From Fumia sp045121595 (lineage in GTDB: Bacteria > Bacillota > Clostridia > Oscillospirales > Ruminococcaceae): a DNA stretch of 14,386 bases. The notes under the pieces were generated by a model. That model worked only from the letters and a program-made list of their open reading frames with translations, searched no databases and was not told where the DNA came from. The DNA lies in the NCBI GenBank assembly GCA_045121595.1, contig JBGVGI010000029.1, forward strand, positions 1-14,386, in the 5' to 3' direction. Made by a program: the position numbers and the translations under genes. Of this stretch, positions 12,323 to 14,386 are shown piece by piece. Within the stretch, counting starts at the first letter, position 1. Every line of letters begins with the position of its first letter.

Positions 12323-12982
12323 ATGACTACTTATAAGTGTAAAATTTGCGGTGAGATCTTCAATGTTCCTGCGGGCGAAGAGGCTGTTTGCCCCAAATGT
12401 CGTCAAAAAGGTGACAAGCTTGAAGTTGTAGAAGCTGCTCCCGCATCCAAGTATGCCGGCACCCAGACTGAGAAAAATCTTGAGGCTGCTTTTGCCGGTG
12501 AATCCATGGCAAGAAACAAATATACATATTTTGCTTCTAAGGCTAAAAAAGAAGGATTCGAACAGATCGCTGCTCTCTTCTTAAAGACTGCTGACAACGA
12601 AAAAGAACATGCCAAGATGTGGTTCAAAGAGCTTCACGACGGTATTGGTGATACTGCTAACAACCTTGCAGACGCTGCCGATGGCGAGAATTATGAATGG
12701 ACCGACATGTACAGCGGTTTTGCTAAAACAGCCGACGAGGAAGGCTTCCACGAGCTTGCAGAGAAATTCCGTCTCGTTGCTGCTATTGAAAAGCATCACG
12801 AAGAAAGATATCGTGCTCTCCTCAAGAACGTAGAGATGGCTGCTGTATTCGCAAAGAGCGAAGTTAAGGTTTGGGAATGCCGCAACTGCGGTCACATCGT
12901 AACAGGCACAAATGCTCCCGATGTATGTCCCACCTGCAACCATCCTCAGAGTTACTTTGAGGTACACGCTGAAAATTATTAA
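12323..12982 (+). CDS. rbr: Rubrerythrin with rubredoxin-like domains at both ends
   Basis: The protein reduces hydrogen peroxide at a diiron site, using electrons passed through a rubredoxin iron. The 219-residue form has three parts. Residues 1-36 are a rubredoxin-like knuckle pair (Cys6, Cys9, Cys23, Cys26). Residues about 45-175 are the ferritin-like diiron domain with AFAGESMARNKY (Glu60), DNEKEHAKMW (Glu93, His96), GENYEWTDMY (Glu122/Glu125) and AIEKHHEERY (Glu156, His159). Residues 183-213 are a classic C-terminal rubredoxin domain (Cys186, Cys189, Cys202, Cys205). The standard rubrerythrin has only the C-terminal one. The frame is open 46 codons upstream, but ATG 12323 begins the conserved protein and has GGAGG about seven bases before it. 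It is a single-gene unit with its own promoter and terminator. Confidence 0.95.
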   Translation: MTTYKCKICGEIFNVPAGEEAVCPKCRQKGDKLEVVEAAPASKYAGTQTEKNLEAAFAGESMARNKYTYFASKAKKEGFEQIAALFLKTADNEKEHAKMWFKELHDGIGDTANNLADAADGENYEWTDMYSGFAKTADEEGFHELAEKFRLVAAIEKHHEERYRALLKNVEMAAVFAKSEVKVWECRNCGHIVTGTNAPDVCPTCNHPQSYFEVHAENY

Positions 12983-13005
12983 TTCTCCTCACCCACTCTA
13001 TATGA

Positions 13006-13046
13006 GAAAGCCTGTAACTTTTAAGAGTTACAGGCTTTCATTTTTT
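13006..13046 (+). terminator. Intrinsic terminator of rubrerythrin
   Basis: GAAAGCCTGTAACT pairs perfectly with AGTTACAGGCTTTC (14 bp, 6-base loop), followed by A and six T. The T tract overlaps the end of the convergent aldo/keto reductase gene. On the minus strand no U tract follows, so it mainly serves the plus strand. Confidence 0.9.
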
Positions 13047-14037
13047 ATAATGCAATAGAATCGATTTGTTTGAGTTCTTCATCTGTAAAACTCAAGTTTT
13101 CGATCATAGCTATGTTTTCTACAATTTGCTCGGGTTTTGAAGCACCGATCAATACACTGGTTATCTCTTCTCGATTATATAACCACGCAAGTGCCATCTG
13201 CGCAAGGGTCTGTCCCCTATTTTGAGCAATTTGATTTAGTTTTTCGATTTTCTCTAACTTATCAGCCGAAAGAGATTTTTCATTTAAGAAACGTCCATCG
13301 GTTCTTACACGGCTGTCGTTCGGAATACCTTTCAGATATCTGTCGGTAAGCAACCCCTGAGCCAACGGGCTGAATATAATCATACCCTTACTTTCCTTTT
13401 TAGCCATATCAAGAATTCCATTGTTTTCAACCGTTCTGTCGAAAATAGAATATCTGTTTTGGTTGATAACAAAAGGACAGTGTAATTCTGATAAAATATC
13501 AGCAGCTTTCTTCATTGTTTCTCCATCATAGTTGGATAAACCGACATAAAGTGCCTTGCCACTTTTCACGATGCTATCAAGCGCCCACATAGTCTCATGC
13601 AAAGGAGTATTTGGATCCATTCTATGGTGATAGAAAATGTCTACATAGTCGAGCTTCATTCTCTTAAGGCTTTGGTCAAGGCTTGCAGTCAGATACTTTT
13701 TGCTTCCAAAGTCACCGTAAGGACCGGGCCACATATAATATCCGGCTTTTGTGCTGATAATCATCTCGTCTCTGTATGAGCTTAAATGCTCGTGAAGAAT
13801 CTTTCCAAAATTTGTTTCGGCACTGCCGGGTTCAGGGCCATAGTTGTTTGCTAAATCAAAGTGTGTAATGCCATTATCAAATGCAGTAAAACACATTTGA
13901 CACATATTATTATAGTCCGCATTATCGCCAAAGTTATGCCATAAGCCGAGCGATACTGCAGGAAGCTTTAATCCGCTTTCGCCACATCTTCTATATGGCA
14001 TCTTATCATAACGTTTTTCATTCGCTGTATATCCCAT
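13045..14037 (-). CDS. Aldo/keto reductase, YghZ / L-glyceraldehyde-3-phosphate reductase type
   Basis: This NADPH-type aldo/keto reductase (330 residues) closely resembles E. coli YghZ along its full length: YRRCGESGLKLPAVSLGLWH, THFDLANNYGPEPGSAE, STKAGYYMWPGPYG, GKALYVGLSNY, PLAQGLLTDRYL and SVLIGASKPEQ. The catalytic tetrad is Asp61, Tyr66, Lys97 and His138. YghZ-type enzymes reduce L-glyceraldehyde 3-phosphate and methylglyoxal, which is of interest because methylglyoxal synthase is encoded in the same window. The start at 14037 (MGYTANEKRY) is chosen over an ATG at 14043, because GGAG lies only one base from the latter but seven from the former. It ends convergently with rubrerythrin and follows the broken transporter gene on the same strand; no separate promoter is evident. 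Confidence 0.9.
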   Translation of the reverse strand: MGYTANEKRYDKMPYRRCGESGLKLPAVSLGLWHNFGDNADYNNMCQMCFTAFDNGITHFDLANNYGPEPGSAETNFGKILHEHLSSYRDEMIISTKAGYYMWPGPYGDFGSKKYLTASLDQSLKRMKLDYVDIFYHHRMDPNTPLHETMWALDSIVKSGKALYVGLSNYDGETMKKAADILSELHCPFVINQNRYSIFDRTVENNGILDMAKKESKGMIIFSPLAQGLLTDRYLKGIPNDSRVRTDGRFLNEKSLSADKLEKIEKLNQIAQNRGQTLAQMALAWLYNREEITSVLIGASKPEQIVENIAMIENLSFTDEELKQIDSIAL

Positions 14038-14071
14038 ATACATTCTCCTTTTGGTGTTTAATTTAAATTAA

Positions 14072-14386
14072 CTATTTATATTTTTTCTTACCACGAAGTT
14101 TTCCAATAAACAATGCGGCACAGAAATTAACGATTACTCCCACAACCGCAAAAATTATCATACCGTCATAATTGATATCAGATGGGGTAATTATCCTCAT
14201 TACTGCATTGTATATAACAAAAAATAACCCGTCAAAAAAATAAGTGTAGTGATAACACTGCCGATTACAGAGTATCTCATATATCCGTATGTATACTTTT
14301 CATCAGGCTTTTTCTTGCTTTTCTTTTCAAGGAAATACGATATACCAATACTTGTAGCATCACCGATATCGTGCACGGCATCCGAA
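14072..14386 (-). pseudogene. Cation diffusion facilitator fragment, frameshifted and shortened
   Basis: Entering from the window edge, the minus strand reads SDAVHDIGDATSIGISYFLE, KKKPDEKYTYGYMRYSVIGSVI: the second and third membrane segments of a CDF metal-ion exporter, including the metal-site HD-x2-D region. At a run of seven T (14234-14240 on the plus strand as A) the frame shifts; adding one T restores LFFVIYNAV, DINYDGMIIFAVVGVIVNF, the next family motifs. The protein then ends in FIGKLRGKKKYK and a stop at 14072, where the family would continue about 150 residues with its later membrane segments and C-terminal cytoplasmic domain. So there is one frameshift plus loss of the 3' half. 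The start is outside the window. A sequencing error in the homopolymer could explain the frameshift but not the early end. Confidence 0.7.

Noticed and set aside
12581..12967. A 128-residue minus-strand frame opposite rubrerythrin
   Set aside because: Antisense to a gene with complete metal-site motifs; composition follows from the opposite strand.
1..14386. CRISPR arrays, tRNA or rRNA genes, insertion sequences, phage or defence genes
   Set aside because: No spaced direct repeats, cloverleaf-like segments, transposase or integrase motifs were found on reading either strand.

Overview
The window looks like a piece of an anaerobic, low-to-moderate-GC Firmicutes genome, most likely a gut-type Clostridia. 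The evidence is an Nfn-type electron-bifurcating transhydrogenase pair, an iron-type alcohol dehydrogenase, desulfoferrodoxin, a rubrerythrin, strong AGGAGG-like ribosome binding sites and T-tailed hairpin terminators. Nearly everything is on the minus strand; the only clear plus-strand gene is the rubrerythrin.

Layout, in window order. 1-1069: 5' end of nfnB and complete nfnA. 1145-3445: iron-containing alcohol dehydrogenase, preceded on the same strand by a LysR regulator; a perfect inverted repeat lies upstream of the dehydrogenase promoter. 3529-5820: a compact glycolysis-control operon transcribed mgsA (methylglyoxal synthase), then an 89-residue HPr/Crh-like protein, then pgi (glucose-6-phosphate isomerase). 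5928-6943: a damaged locus in which the first ~194 residues of a PstS phosphate-binding lipoprotein run out of frame into the last ~146 residues of a LacZ-type beta-galactosidase. 7059-10547: a MarR - DegV - condensation-fold acyltransferase - zinc-ribbon membrane protein operon with a near-consensus promoter and two matching operators at the MarR end and a terminator at the far end. 10634-10882: a small unrecognised protein. 11023-11406: desulfoferrodoxin. 11511-12177: remains of an aromatic amino acid operon, with promoter, Phe/Tyr-rich leader peptide and attenuator-like terminator intact, but the first ~44 codons of DAHP synthase joined out of frame to the last ~95 codons of prephenate dehydrogenase. 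12227-13046: rubrerythrin with a rubredoxin-like site at each end. 13045-14037: YghZ-type aldo/keto reductase. 14072-14386: a frameshifted, shortened cation diffusion facilitator fragment running off the window.

How it works together. Redox balancing (Nfn, alcohol dehydrogenase, aldo/keto reductase), oxygen defence (superoxide reductase plus peroxide-reducing rubrerythrin) and control of upper glycolysis (Pgi, MgsA and a Crh-like protein) are the intact themes. The most interesting intact observation is the Crh-like protein, which keeps the HPr Ser-46 region but lacks the His-15 site, directly between mgsA and pgi: in Bacillus subtilis Crh is a known direct regulator of MgsA. The most interesting regulatory observation is the aromatic leader peptide with its transcription attenuator. 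The most unusual structural observation is the pair of gene-gene fusions at junctions with about 7-8 bases of ambiguous sequence, plus the broken transporter; these are either real deletions or assembly joins, and the sequence alone cannot decide between them.
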